The notes below the pieces were generated by a model that saw only the letters and a program-made list of their open reading frames with translations, had not been told where the DNA came from and made no database searches. The translations under genes and the position numbers were made by a program. Of a stretch of 64,000 nucleotides of DNA, positions 56,333 to 64,000 are shown piece by piece. Origin of the DNA: Microbacterium sp. MPKO10 (lineage in GTDB: Bacteria > Actinomycetota > Actinomycetes > Actinomycetales > Microbacteriaceae); NCBI RefSeq assembly GCF_026107415.2, contig NZ_JAPCHX010000002.1, forward strand, positions 1-64,000, given 5' to 3'. Within the stretch, counting starts at the first letter, position 1. Every line of letters begins with the position of its first letter.

Positions 56333-56821
56333 ATGACAGTGGCGAAGATCGAAGACTCCATCGAAACCCCCCAGAACTTCAGCACCGAGTCGGAGGCGAC
56401 ACCCGAGGCTGCAGCCCCGCGCCCCGCGCTGACCGTTCCCGGCGCAGCTGTGGGACGCCGCAAGCAGGCCATCGCCCGCGTGCGCCTCGTTCCCGGCTCC
56501 GGCAGCATCACGGTCAACGGCCGTGAGCTTGCCGACTACTTCCCGAACAAGCTGCACCAGCAGCTCATCAACGACCCGTTCACGGTGCTCGACCTCTCGG
56601 GCAGCTACGACGTGATCGCCCGCATCTCGGGTGGTGGCCCCTCGGGCCAGGCCGGCGCTCTGCGTCTCGGCATCGCTCGTGCGCTCAACCAGATCGACCT
56701 CGAGAACAACCGCCCGACTCTGAAGAAGTCCGGATTCCTCGCGCGTGACGCTCGCGTCAAGGAGCGCAAGAAGGCTGGACTCAAGAAGGCGCGTAAGGCA
56801 CCTCAGTTCTCGAAGCGCTAA
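56333..56821 (+). CDS. rpsI: 30S ribosomal protein S9 with N-terminal extension
   Basis: 162 residues against 130 in E. coli; the first ~38 are an added Glu/Ala/Pro-rich segment. Core [25 protein letters not shown] and the C-terminal [10 protein letters not shown], whose last Arg touches P-site tRNA. 21 nt before glmM. Confidence 0.97.
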   Translation: MTVAKIEDSIETPQNFSTESEATPEAAAPRPALTVPGAAVGRRKQAIARVRLVPGSGSITVNGRELADYFPNKLHQQLINDPFTVLDLSGSYDVIARISGGGPSGQAGALRLGIARALNQIDLENNRPTLKKSGFLARDARVKERKKAGLKKARKAPQFSKR

Positions 56822-56842
56822 GACACACAGGTCTGGCTCTTC

Positions 56843-58207
56843 ATGGCTCGTCTGTTTGGAACTGACGGCGTTCGCGGTCTCGCGAACGGTGTTCTCACAG
56901 CCGACCTCGCTCTCGGCCTTGCCCAAGCCACCGCAGTGGTGCTTGGGCAAGGCCGAAGTGCTGAGGCCCGGCGTGCTGAAGGTAAACGGCCGACGGCCGT
57001 CGTCGCCCGCGACCCTCGCGTGTCAGGAGAGTTTCTCGCGGCCGCGGTTTCGGCGGGTCTCGCCTCGAGCGGGGTCGACGTGCTGGACGCCGGCGTCATC
57101 ACGACGCCCGCTGCTGCCTTCCTCGTGCAGAGCATCGACGCCGATTTCGGTGTGATGATTTCGGCGTCGCACAACCCGGCGCCCGACAACGGCATCAAGA
57201 TATTCGCGCACGGCGGCACCAAGCTGCCCGACATCGTGGAAGAGCGGATCGAGGAGCACCTCGACACAGAACAGCTCATGCCCACGGGTGCCGACGTCGG
57301 CCGGATCCAGCGGTTCGCTGACGCTGAGGACCGCTACCTTATTCATCTTCTCGGCAGCCTCCCGCATCCGCTCGACGGATTGCACGTCGTCATCGACTGT
57401 GCAAACGGTGCAGCCGCGGGCGTCTCCCCTCAGGTGTTTTCGGATGCTGGCGCCCGCGTCTCTGTGGTCGGAAACGACCCGGACGGCATCAACATCAACG
57501 ATGGTGTCGGGTCGACACACATCGATGCGCTCGCGCGCACTGTCGTCGAGCTCGGCGCCGATGTGGGCATCGCTCACGACGGTGACGCCGACCGCTGCCT
57601 GGCCGTGGACGCGAATGGCACAGTCATCGACGGCGACGTGATCATGGCGATCCTCGCCGTGTCGATGAAAGAGCGCGGCAAGCTCGTCGACGACACGCTC
57701 GTTGCGACAGTGATGAGCAACCTCGGTCTGCGTCGCGCCATGGAAGAGCACGGCATCGAGATGCTGCAGACAAAGGTCGGCGACCGCTACGTTCTCGAGG
57801 CGATGAACGAGAAGGGCTACGCCCTCGGCGGCGAGCAGTCCGGCCACGTGATCATGAGCGAATTCGCGACGACGGGCGACGGCATCCTGACCGGTCTACA
57901 CCTCGTCAGCGAGATGGCCCGCACCGGCAAGACCCTCGCAGAGCTCGCCAGCGTCATGACCGTGTACCCCCAGGTCATGATCAATGTGAAGGACGTGGAC
58001 AAGACCCGCGCGCACTCGGATGAGAACGTCTTGCGTGCCGTCACAGATGCTGAGGGCGAGCTGGGTGAAACCGGCCGCGTCCTGCTGCGGCCGAGCGGAA
58101 CAGAGCAGCTTGTTCGTGTGATGGTGGAAGCAGCCGATCACGACACGGCGGGCCGCATCGCCGATCACCTCGCCGGGATCGTGAGGACGAACCTCAGCAT
58201 CGTCTGA
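56843..58207 (+). CDS. glmM: Phosphoglucosamine mutase
   Basis: 454 residues. Phosphoserine Ser109 in [17 protein letters not shown], metal loop [13 protein letters not shown], sugar-binding [13 protein letters not shown], phosphate-binding [15 protein letters not shown]. Makes glucosamine-1-phosphate for UDP-GlcNAc and cell wall. Co-transcribed with rplM-rpsI, as often in actinobacteria; coaA, also often nearby, lies 2 kb further on the other strand. Confidence 0.97.
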   Translation: MARLFGTDGVRGLANGVLTADLALGLAQATAVVLGQGRSAEARRAEGKRPTAVVARDPRVSGEFLAAAVSAGLASSGVDVLDAGVITTPAAAFLVQSIDADFGVMISASHNPAPDNGIKIFAHGGTKLPDIVEERIEEHLDTEQLMPTGADVGRIQRFADAEDRYLIHLLGSLPHPLDGLHVVIDCANGAAAGVSPQVFSDAGARVSVVGNDPDGININDGVGSTHIDALARTVVELGADVGIAHDGDADRCLAVDANGTVIDGDVIMAILAVSMKERGKLVDDTLVATVMSNLGLRRAMEEHGIEMLQTKVGDRYVLEAMNEKGYALGGEQSGHVIMSEFATTGDGILTGLHLVSEMARTGKTLAELASVMTVYPQVMINVKDVDKTRAHSDENVLRAVTDAEGELGETGRVLLRPSGTEQLVRVMVEAADHDTAGRIADHLAGIVRTNLSIV

Positions 58208-58259
58208 CCCGATGGCGCATACTGCGCTGAAAGCTCACGCTGGGCAGAGAGCGAACATC

Positions 58260-58295
58260 GACAGGGCCTGCATCCATGCGGATGCAGGCCCTGTC
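58260..58295. terminator. Bidirectional terminator between glmM and the AGCS symporter gene
   Basis: Perfect 16-bp stem (58260-58275 with 58280-58295) with a 4-nt loop between convergent genes. Confidence 0.88.
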
Positions 58296-58311
58296 GTTGC
58301 ATGAGGTTGCG

Positions 58312-59796
58312 TCAGAGGTTGCGGCGACTGGATCCGACGACGTCGCCGGCCTTCCAGTCGTCCCAGCCCTCGCGCCCCGCCATGAAGGCTTCGATCTCCT
58401 CCTTCGAGGCCTCCAGCTTCGGGTCATGCTTGAGGTAGTGCTTCGTCTCGCGAGCGACGAGACCCGAGAGCACAAGCAGACCGACGAGGTTCGGCAGTGC
58501 CATGAGCCCGTTCATCACGTCGGAGAAGGCCCACACGACGCCGAGCTGTACGGTGCAGCCGATGTACACGATGAGAGAAAACACAATGCGGAACGGCATC
58601 ACAGCGCGTCGACCGAAGAGCCGCTCGATGTTGCGCTCACCGTAGTACGACCAGCCAAGGATCGTCGAGAACGCGAACATCACGAGCGCGATTGTCACGA
58701 CCCAGTGACCCCACTCGCCGGGCAGCCCGTTCGTGAATGCCTCGCCCGTCATCAGGGCGGCGGAGATCTGCTCGCCTGTTTCGGGGTCAATCGCCTTCCA
58801 CGCGCCCGTCGTGACGATGACGAGACCGGTCATCGTCACGACGATGATCGTGTCGATGAAGGTCTGCGTCATCGAGACGAGACCCTGACGCACGGGGTGC
58901 GAGGTCTGGGCTGCTGCAGCGGCCATGGGTGCTGAGCCAAGCCCGGACTCGTTCGAGAAGAGCCCGCGAGCGACACCAAACTGAATCACGATGATGATCG
59001 CGGAGCCCGCGAAGCCTCCCGCTGCGCTCGTGCCGGTAAACGCGTGGGTGAAGATCTCGGCAAGCGCGGACGGGAGCGAGCCGATGTTCGCGATGAGAAT
59101 GTACAGTGCCGCGGCCACGTAGAAGATGATCATGACGGGCACGAAGCCCGCGGTGACGCGGCCGATCACCTTGATTCCTCCGACCAAAACGAGCAGTGCC
59201 AAGACGGTGAGCGTGACGCCGGTGATCCACGTGGGCACGTTGAAGCTCGACTCGACGTTGGAGGCGATCGAGTTGCCCTGCGTCATGTTCCCGATGCCGA
59301 AGCACGCGATCGTGGCGAAGATGGCGAACATGAGGCCGAGGACCTTGCCGAACGGGCCCTTGATTCCGCGCTCCAGATAGTACTGGGGTCCGCCGGACTT
59401 CTCGCCCGCAGCATCCGTCCCTCTGAACCGCACACCGAGATACGCTTCGGTGTATTTCGTCGCCATGCCGACGAGGCCGGTGATCCACATCCAGAACAGG
59501 GCGCCCGGGCCGCCGATCGCGATGGCCGTTGCCACGCCGACGATGTTTCCCGTGCCGACGGTTGCGGCCAGGGCAGTCGTCAATGCCTGGAATTGCGAAA
59601 TATCGCCTTCACTTCCGGCATCTTTGCGCTTGAGGATGCCGAGGCGCAACGCGGCGCCGAGTTTGATGAATTGCAGCCCACCGAGACGAAACGTCAGGTA
59701 GATGCCGGTTCCGATGAGCAGAGGAATGAGGACGTATGGTCCCCAGACGACTGAGCTGATGTTTCCCAGTGCTTCCTCAAGCCAGGTCAAGTCCAT
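58312..59796 (-). CDS. Alanine/glycine:cation symporter (AGCS family)
   Basis: 494 residues with about ten to eleven membrane helices. AGCS signatures: ATVGTGNIVGVATAIAIGGP, GPGALFWMWITGLVGMATKY, RGLFSNESGLGSAP and WSYYGERNIERLFG. Imports alanine or glycine with sodium. The start at 59796 (GGGAGA upstream) is preferred to an in-frame codon at 59850, as homology begins at MDLTWLEEALG. A short cytosolic C-terminus follows the last helix. Confidence 0.93.
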   Translation of the reverse strand: MDLTWLEEALGNISSVVWGPYVLIPLLIGTGIYLTFRLGGLQFIKLGAALRLGILKRKDAGSEGDISQFQALTTALAATVGTGNIVGVATAIAIGGPGALFWMWITGLVGMATKYTEAYLGVRFRGTDAAGEKSGGPQYYLERGIKGPFGKVLGLMFAIFATIACFGIGNMTQGNSIASNVESSFNVPTWITGVTLTVLALLVLVGGIKVIGRVTAGFVPVMIIFYVAAALYILIANIGSLPSALAEIFTHAFTGTSAAGGFAGSAIIIVIQFGVARGLFSNESGLGSAPMAAAAAQTSHPVRQGLVSMTQTFIDTIIVVTMTGLVIVTTGAWKAIDPETGEQISAALMTGEAFTNGLPGEWGHWVVTIALVMFAFSTILGWSYYGERNIERLFGRRAVMPFRIVFSLIVYIGCTVQLGVVWAFSDVMNGLMALPNLVGLLVLSGLVARETKHYLKHDPKLEASKEEIEAFMAGREGWDDWKAGDVVGSSRRNL

Positions 59797-59868
59797 GGTT
59801 CTCCCGTCTGTGCGTCGTTGCACGATGGGCACCATCCTATGGGGCAACAAGGCCCCGCTGGAAGAGCC

Positions 59869-60204
59869 TTATGCGCGAGCCGCGCGACGTGATTTCTGCC
59901 ACGCCCAGAACCGCGACAGCATCCGCTTCAACCACCCCGAGAGACGCCGTGCCCATCGGAATTCGGTGCCAAGAATCGCGAGCCCAAGAAAGACAATGAG
60001 CCAGCCCGGTCCCGGGAGAGGAATGAGAATCAGACCGAGAAGCGCGATGACGGTGCCGAGCGTGCCCACCGTCACACGGTAGGTGCGTTGCAGGCGCGGG
60101 TGCGTCACGAGCCAGGCGCGGATGCGACGCATCAGACGTCGCACCCAGCGGTCGGGATTCTCTGCGCTGACGATATCGCGAGAGATCTCGGTCTGGTACG
60201 TCAT
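59869..60204 (-). CDS. PGPGW-motif putative membrane protein
   Basis: 111 residues. Two hydrophobic segments separated by the PLPGPGW motif (LLGLILIPLPGPGWLIVFLG), with basic flanks RRLMRRIRAW and RRLSGWLKRM. This is the signature of the small actinobacterial PGPGW/TIGR02611 membrane family, function unknown. Likely leaderless on the minus strand. Confidence 0.85.
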   Translation of the reverse strand: MTYQTEISRDIVSAENPDRWVRRLMRRIRAWLVTHPRLQRTYRVTVGTLGTVIALLGLILIPLPGPGWLIVFLGLAILGTEFRWARRLSGWLKRMLSRFWAWQKSRRAARA

Positions 60205-60211
60205 GGTCGCC

Positions 60212-60217
60212 AGGCTA
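60212..60217 (-). promoter_or_regulatory. Putative -10 box (TAGCCT), leaderless, minus strand
   Basis: On the minus strand TAGCCT ends 7 nt before the ATG at 60204. The octamer GGATGCTG lies directly upstream at 60223-60230. Confidence 0.45.
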
Positions 60218-60251
60218 GGCGCGGATGCTGGAGATGCGCCGAATGCTCAGG

Positions 60252-61208
60252 TCAGATCTTGCGCAGCAGCACCTTGGAGACTGTGTGATCGCTCTCTTTG
60301 CGCAGCACAAGCTTGGCACGTGCCCGGGTGGGACGAATGTTCTCGCGCAGGTTGGGCTCGTTGACCTCGGTCCAGAAGTAGCGGGCCTTCTCTCGAGCTT
60401 CTTGCTCGCTCAGATCGGCGAAAACGTTGAAATATGAGTTTGGGTTCGCGAATGCACCCTGCTGCAACGCGAGGAACCGCTCTTCGAACCAGTGCGCGAT
60501 GTCGTCTGTGCGGGCATCGACGTAGACGCTGAAGTCGAAGAGATCGGCGATGGTGAGGTGCCCGGCGACGGCCGGCTGCAGCACATTGAGCCCCTCGACG
60601 ATGAGCACGTCGGGACGCCGCACGACGATGCTGGCATCGGGAACGATGTTGTACTGCATGTGCGAGTAGAACGGCGCGCGCACCTCGTCTGCGCCGGACT
60701 TCACCTCGGTGATGAAGCGCAGAAGCGACCGGCGGTCGTAGGCCTCGGGGAAGCCCTTGCGGTGCATGATTCCGCGGCGTTCGAGCTCTTCGTTGGGGTA
60801 GAGAAAGCCGTCCGTCGTGATGAGCTCGACGCGGGGAGTGTCCGGCCACCGCGACATCAGTTCGCGCAGCAGTCGCGAGACCGTCGACTTACCTGCAGCG
60901 ACCGAGCCGGCCACGCCGATCACGAACGGCGTGCGTGCCGATGACTCGCCGAGGAACTGCTGCGTCGAATCGTGCAGTCGCTTCGCGTTCGCCACATAGA
61001 GGCTCAGCAGCCGGCTGAGCGGCAGGTACACCTCGGCGACCTCGTTGATGTCCATGCGGTCGCCGAGCCCGCGCAGCTGCACGATTTCAGCATCCGTCAG
61101 TGGGCTCTGCATGTTGGGCGCGAGACTGGCCCATCGTGCACGGTCGATCTCGACGAACGGGGTCGTGTGCACGGGAAGGGAGCCGGTGGCTGTGCGACTG
61201 GGCGACAT
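60252..61208 (-). CDS. coaA: Pantothenate kinase, type I
   Basis: 318 residues. P-loop IGVAGSVAAGKSTVSRLL, ELITTDGFLYPNEELERRG, KGFPEAYDRRSLLRF, and VLIVEGLNVLQP. First and rate-limiting step of coenzyme A synthesis. ATG at 61208 preceded by TAAAAT 8 nt upstream without a ribosome binding site, so probably leaderless. Confidence 0.96.
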   Translation of the reverse strand: MSPSRTATGSLPVHTTPFVEIDRARWASLAPNMQSPLTDAEIVQLRGLGDRMDINEVAEVYLPLSRLLSLYVANAKRLHDSTQQFLGESSARTPFVIGVAGSVAAGKSTVSRLLRELMSRWPDTPRVELITTDGFLYPNEELERRGIMHRKGFPEAYDRRSLLRFITEVKSGADEVRAPFYSHMQYNIVPDASIVVRRPDVLIVEGLNVLQPAVAGHLTIADLFDFSVYVDARTDDIAHWFEERFLALQQGAFANPNSYFNVFADLSEQEAREKARYFWTEVNEPNLRENIRPTRARAKLVLRKESDHTVSKVLLRKI

Positions 61209-61216
61209 GTGACCAC

Positions 61217-61222
61217 ATTTTA
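61217..61222 (-). promoter_or_regulatory. Putative -10 box (TAAAAT), leaderless coaA promoter, minus strand
   Basis: On the minus strand TAAAAT ends 8 nt before the coaA ATG. It is the best match to TATAAT among the leaderless set. Confidence 0.5.
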
Positions 61223-61366
61223 CGCAGGTTGCGCTGTCGAATCGTGCCGGCAGCGCTACAGAGTCCTGGTGGAGCTGACCCTATTCACCGCGTGCTATCG
61301 GTGTTAGTGTCCGAAAAGGCGGCGGATTCATGACAGGGATACGTCCGTCGTCGGAGGGGATCAGTC

Positions 61367-62377
61367 GTGCTCGACACGAACACCGACGGAGTTGATCAGC
61401 GCGTATCGACCGGTGAACTGCCGAGCTGGCAGCGCATCGACGAACGCGTCACCGAGGCGTACGAGCGCAATGTTGCCGATGAGGGTGGACGCGTCGCCGA
61501 CTACATTCCTGAGCTCGCAGCTGTGGATCCCTCTCAATTCGGCATCTGCGTCGCGGACGTTGGCGGTGGCCTCCATTCGGCGGGGGACGCCGATGTCGAG
61601 TTCACCATCCAATCGGTCTCAAAAGCGTTTGTCTATGCGCTGGTCTGCGCTGAATTCGGGCACGACGAGGTGGGCCGGCTCGTCGGGGTGAACAACACGG
61701 GCCTCGCGTTCAATTCAGTGATGGCCATCGAGCTGAACGATGGGCATCCGATGAACCCCATGGTGAATGCGGGTGCTATTGCGACCACAGCGCTCATGCC
61801 CGGGGCAACGCTCGCAGAGAAGTGGGAGAACGTCCGTACCGGGCTCTCGGAATTTGCCGGCAGGCAGCTCACGATGGACGGAGATGTTTACCGCTCAGAA
61901 TCGGAGACCAACACCCGCAATGAGGCGATCGCGAAGCTGTTGAAGAGCTACGGCCGCGTCACCGGAGACTCCACGGGCCTCGTCGACATTTATACCCGCC
62001 AGTGCTCCCTCCGCGTCACCGCGCAGGATCTGGCAATCATGGGGGCGACTCTTGCCGACGGGGGTGTGAATCCCGTGACGAAGCAACGGGTTGTGTCACC
62101 GATCGTCTGCCGCGACACACTCGCCGTGCTGGCGACCAGCGGGCTCTACGAGCGTTCGGGGGAATGGATGTTTGAGATCGGCCTGCCCGGCAAATCAGGG
62201 GTGTCGGGCGGCATTGTGACTGTCGCACCGGGAAAGGGAGCGCTCGGGGCGTTCTCGCCTCGACTCGACTCAGCGGGGAACAGCGTTCGCGGGCAGAAGG
62301 CAACAGCGGCGCTCTCGCGCTCACTCGGCCTGAACATCTTCGCCTCCGACAGTGAAGGGGACAGACACGATGTCTGA
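61367..62377 (+). CDS. glsA: Glutaminase, serine-dependent beta-lactamase-fold type
   Basis: 336 residues. Nucleophile Ser83 and Lys86 in FTIQSVSKAFVYAL, NNTGLAFNSVMAIE, HPMNPMVNAGAIATT, and GKSGVSGGIVTVAPGKGALG. Hydrolyses glutamine to glutamate and ammonia; in enteric bacteria the paired transporter gives acid resistance. No STAS domain. GTG start after GGAGGGG. Overlaps the next transporter gene by 8 nt, suggesting joint function. Confidence 0.95.
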   Translation: MLDTNTDGVDQRVSTGELPSWQRIDERVTEAYERNVADEGGRVADYIPELAAVDPSQFGICVADVGGGLHSAGDADVEFTIQSVSKAFVYALVCAEFGHDEVGRLVGVNNTGLAFNSVMAIELNDGHPMNPMVNAGAIATTALMPGATLAEKWENVRTGLSEFAGRQLTMDGDVYRSESETNTRNEAIAKLLKSYGRVTGDSTGLVDIYTRQCSLRVTAQDLAIMGATLADGGVNPVTKQRVVSPIVCRDTLAVLATSGLYERSGEWMFEIGLPGKSGVSGGIVTVAPGKGALGAFSPRLDSAGNSVRGQKATAALSRSLGLNIFASDSEGDRHDV

Positions 62378-63995
62378 GCAGAAGGCGACGACCGCAGAGA
62401 AGACTTCATGGGTGCCGCTGGTGGGGCTGTTTCTCGCGCAGGTGCTCATGTCGTTCAACGTTGCGGTTCTGCCTGTCTCACTCGGCGGCATGGTCGACGA
62501 CTTCGGGGTGCCGCCAACGGTCGTCAGTTCCACCATCGTCACCTATGGGGTCGCGGTTGCCGCGCTCGTCATGGTCGGGGCGAAGCTGGGACAGCGCATC
62601 GGCTGGGTGCTCATTTTCCGCATCGTCGTCGTCATCTTTGCGGGTTCATCGGTCATGATGCTCCTGTCTCCGAGCGTCGGCTGGGCGATCACAGGCCAGG
62701 CGCTCGCCGGGGCCTCCGCGGCGATCATCGTGCCCGCGCTCGTTGCGCTCATCGCCGAGAACTACAAGGGAACCCAGCAGGCAACGGCGATCGGATCCCT
62801 CGGCTCGGCGCGTGCGATTTCTGGAGTGAGCGCCTTCATGATCGGCGGCGCACTCGGAACGTTCATCGGATGGCGTCCCGTTTTCATCATCGTGCTCGTG
62901 CTCGCGATTGCTGTGTTTCTCTTCAGCTTTCGCCTGCGCAGCGATCGCGGTAAACGGGCGGTGCAGATCGATGTGGTCGGGGCTGTGTTCATCGGCGTTG
63001 CCATCATTCTGCTGACGCTTGGCTTCAACAATTTCAATGCCTGGGGAGTGCTCACCGCTCGCCCGACCGCACCGTTCTCGGTGCTGGGGCTCTCGCCTGC
63101 CATTGTGATGGTCGTGTTCGGGCTCATTCTCGGGCAGTGCTTCTTTCTGTGGACGCGACGTCGATCGCGGCTCAGCAAGGTTCCGCTCGTGAGCCTCGCC
63201 GTCCTGGGCTCAGGCAAGGAGCGGGCCGCGGTCTACGCAATGTTCATCGTCGTCGCCCTCGAAGCTGCTCTGAATTTCACAGTCCCGCTCTACATCCAGA
63301 TCGTTCAAGGTCGCACACCGCTCGATACGTCGTTGGCGATGCTGCCGTTCAACCTCACCGTGTTCATCGTCGCCACCCTCGTCGTGCGGTTCTACAAGCG
63401 ATACACCCCGCGCACCATCGGTGTTTTCTCGTTTTCCCTCACCACGATTGCGCTCATATGGCTTGCGATCGCCGTGACGAACAACTGGGAGACCATCCCC
63501 ACGATCGCGGGGCTAATCGTCTTCGGCATCGGGCAGGGGGCGTTGGTGACTCTCGTGTTCAACGTGCTCGTCACCGCCTCGCCGAAAGAAGCCGCGGGTG
63601 ATGTCGGATCCGTGCGAGGAACGACTCAGAATCTCGCGTCGGCCGTGGGCACCGCCCTTGCAGGGGCAATGCTCGTGACCATTCTCGGCATCAATATCGG
63701 GCAGGCAGTGACGAACAACGTTGAGTTGCCGCGAAACCTCGTTGATCAGGTGGACCTTGACGATGTTAACTTCGTCAGCAACGATCAGCTGCGCGAGGTG
63801 CTCGATGCGACAGACGCCACGGCAGAAGAAGTGGACCGCGCCGTCGAGATCAACGCTGACGCTCGTCTGCGCGCTCTGAAACTCGGGCTGTTGATTCTGG
63901 GCGGGATCAGCTCGATCGCGATCATCCCCGCCACGAGGCTGCCTAAGTACCGACCGGATGAGATTCCCGTCCCCGACGAGACGGACTCTCGGTGA
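62370..63995 (+). CDS. MFS transporter, 14-helix DHA2-like
   Basis: 541 residues with about 14 membrane helices. Features: LVGLFLAQVLMSFNVAVLPVSLGG in helix 1, a proton-relay-like ALVMVGAKLGQRIGWVLIFR loop A region, and SLGSARAISGVSAFMIGGALG. C-terminal ~80 residues contain a large loop before the last helix. Family members export drugs or, in some cases, transport amino acids; the overlap with glsA hints at glutamate/glutamine or an ammonia-related solute, not proven. ATG at 62370 with AAGGGG upstream lies inside the end of glsA. Confidence 0.87.
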   Translation: MSEQKATTAEKTSWVPLVGLFLAQVLMSFNVAVLPVSLGGMVDDFGVPPTVVSSTIVTYGVAVAALVMVGAKLGQRIGWVLIFRIVVVIFAGSSVMMLLSPSVGWAITGQALAGASAAIIVPALVALIAENYKGTQQATAIGSLGSARAISGVSAFMIGGALGTFIGWRPVFIIVLVLAIAVFLFSFRLRSDRGKRAVQIDVVGAVFIGVAIILLTLGFNNFNAWGVLTARPTAPFSVLGLSPAIVMVVFGLILGQCFFLWTRRRSRLSKVPLVSLAVLGSGKERAAVYAMFIVVALEAALNFTVPLYIQIVQGRTPLDTSLAMLPFNLTVFIVATLVVRFYKRYTPRTIGVFSFSLTTIALIWLAIAVTNNWETIPTIAGLIVFGIGQGALVTLVFNVLVTASPKEAAGDVGSVRGTTQNLASAVGTALAGAMLVTILGINIGQAVTNNVELPRNLVDQVDLDDVNFVSNDQLREVLDATDATAEEVDRAVEINADARLRALKLGLLILGGISSIAIIPATRLPKYRPDEIPVPDETDSR

Positions 63996-64000
63996 TTCGG

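Overview
The window (about 64 kb, roughly 63-64% GC) looks like chromosome from a high-GC Gram-positive actinobacterium, most likely family Microbacteriaceae (Micrococcales). Grounds: actinobacterial layout of the str, S10, spc and alpha ribosomal operons; TTG/GTG starts; Ala/Lys- and Glu/Ala-rich extensions on ribosomal proteins; many apparently leaderless genes (TANNNT box 6-8 nt before the start codon); and a phospho-signalling locus (PP2C, FHA, kinase, MoxR, DUF58, transglutaminase-like) of actinobacterial type. The genus cannot be fixed from the sequence alone.

Layout. (1) 1-435: 3' end of a 5S rRNA, its terminator, a degenerate tandem repeat. (2) 436-18545: ten to eleven tightly packed + strand genes. 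They encode a PP2C phosphatase, an FHA protein, a membrane Ser/Thr kinase, a degenerate-FHA/helix-turn-helix protein, a 1758-residue membrane-anchored protein of tandem Ig-like repeats, a MoxR ATPase, a DUF58 protein, a multi-pass transglutaminase-like protein that has lost its catalytic triad, another FHA protein, a small membrane protein, an unrecognised soluble protein and a Q/P-rich single-pass protein. This is the best candidate here for an under-described system: phosphorylation-dependent (FHA) control of a MoxR/DUF58 surface machine and a giant exported repeat protein. (3) 18546-23227: str operon (rpsL-rpsG-fusA-tuf) with a near-consensus promoter. (4) 23366-23572: orphan Rv0909-type antitoxin-like gene. 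(5) 24027-36530: S10 and spc operons (rpsJ to rplO), secY, adk, map; no rpsN between rplE and rpsH. (6) 36657-45251: a class IV aminotransferase (PabC-like), then a PTS/mannitol island: antisense mtlR, a stand-alone EIIB, ptsH, ptsI, mtlA, mtlF, mtlD. It sits between map and infA. (7) 45387-48520: infA, rpmJ, rpsM, rpsK, rpoA, rplQ (no rpsD). (8) 48625-54430: accessory genes between rplQ and truA: a broken S9 peptidase, a double GNAT, an acyltransferase/SGNH protein and a phosphotransferase-fold protein. (9) 54550-58207: truA, rplM-rpsI-glmM. (10) 58312-63995: AGCS alanine/sodium symporter, PGPGW membrane protein, coaA, then a glutaminase and an MFS transporter whose genes overlap.

The core is translation machinery read in the + direction with coupled start/stop overlaps. 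At DNA scale, the octamer GGATGCTG/CAGCATCC occurs about 50 times (counted by eye), far above base-composition expectation, on both strands, in genes and intergenic DNA, yet is nearly absent from the ribosomal core.
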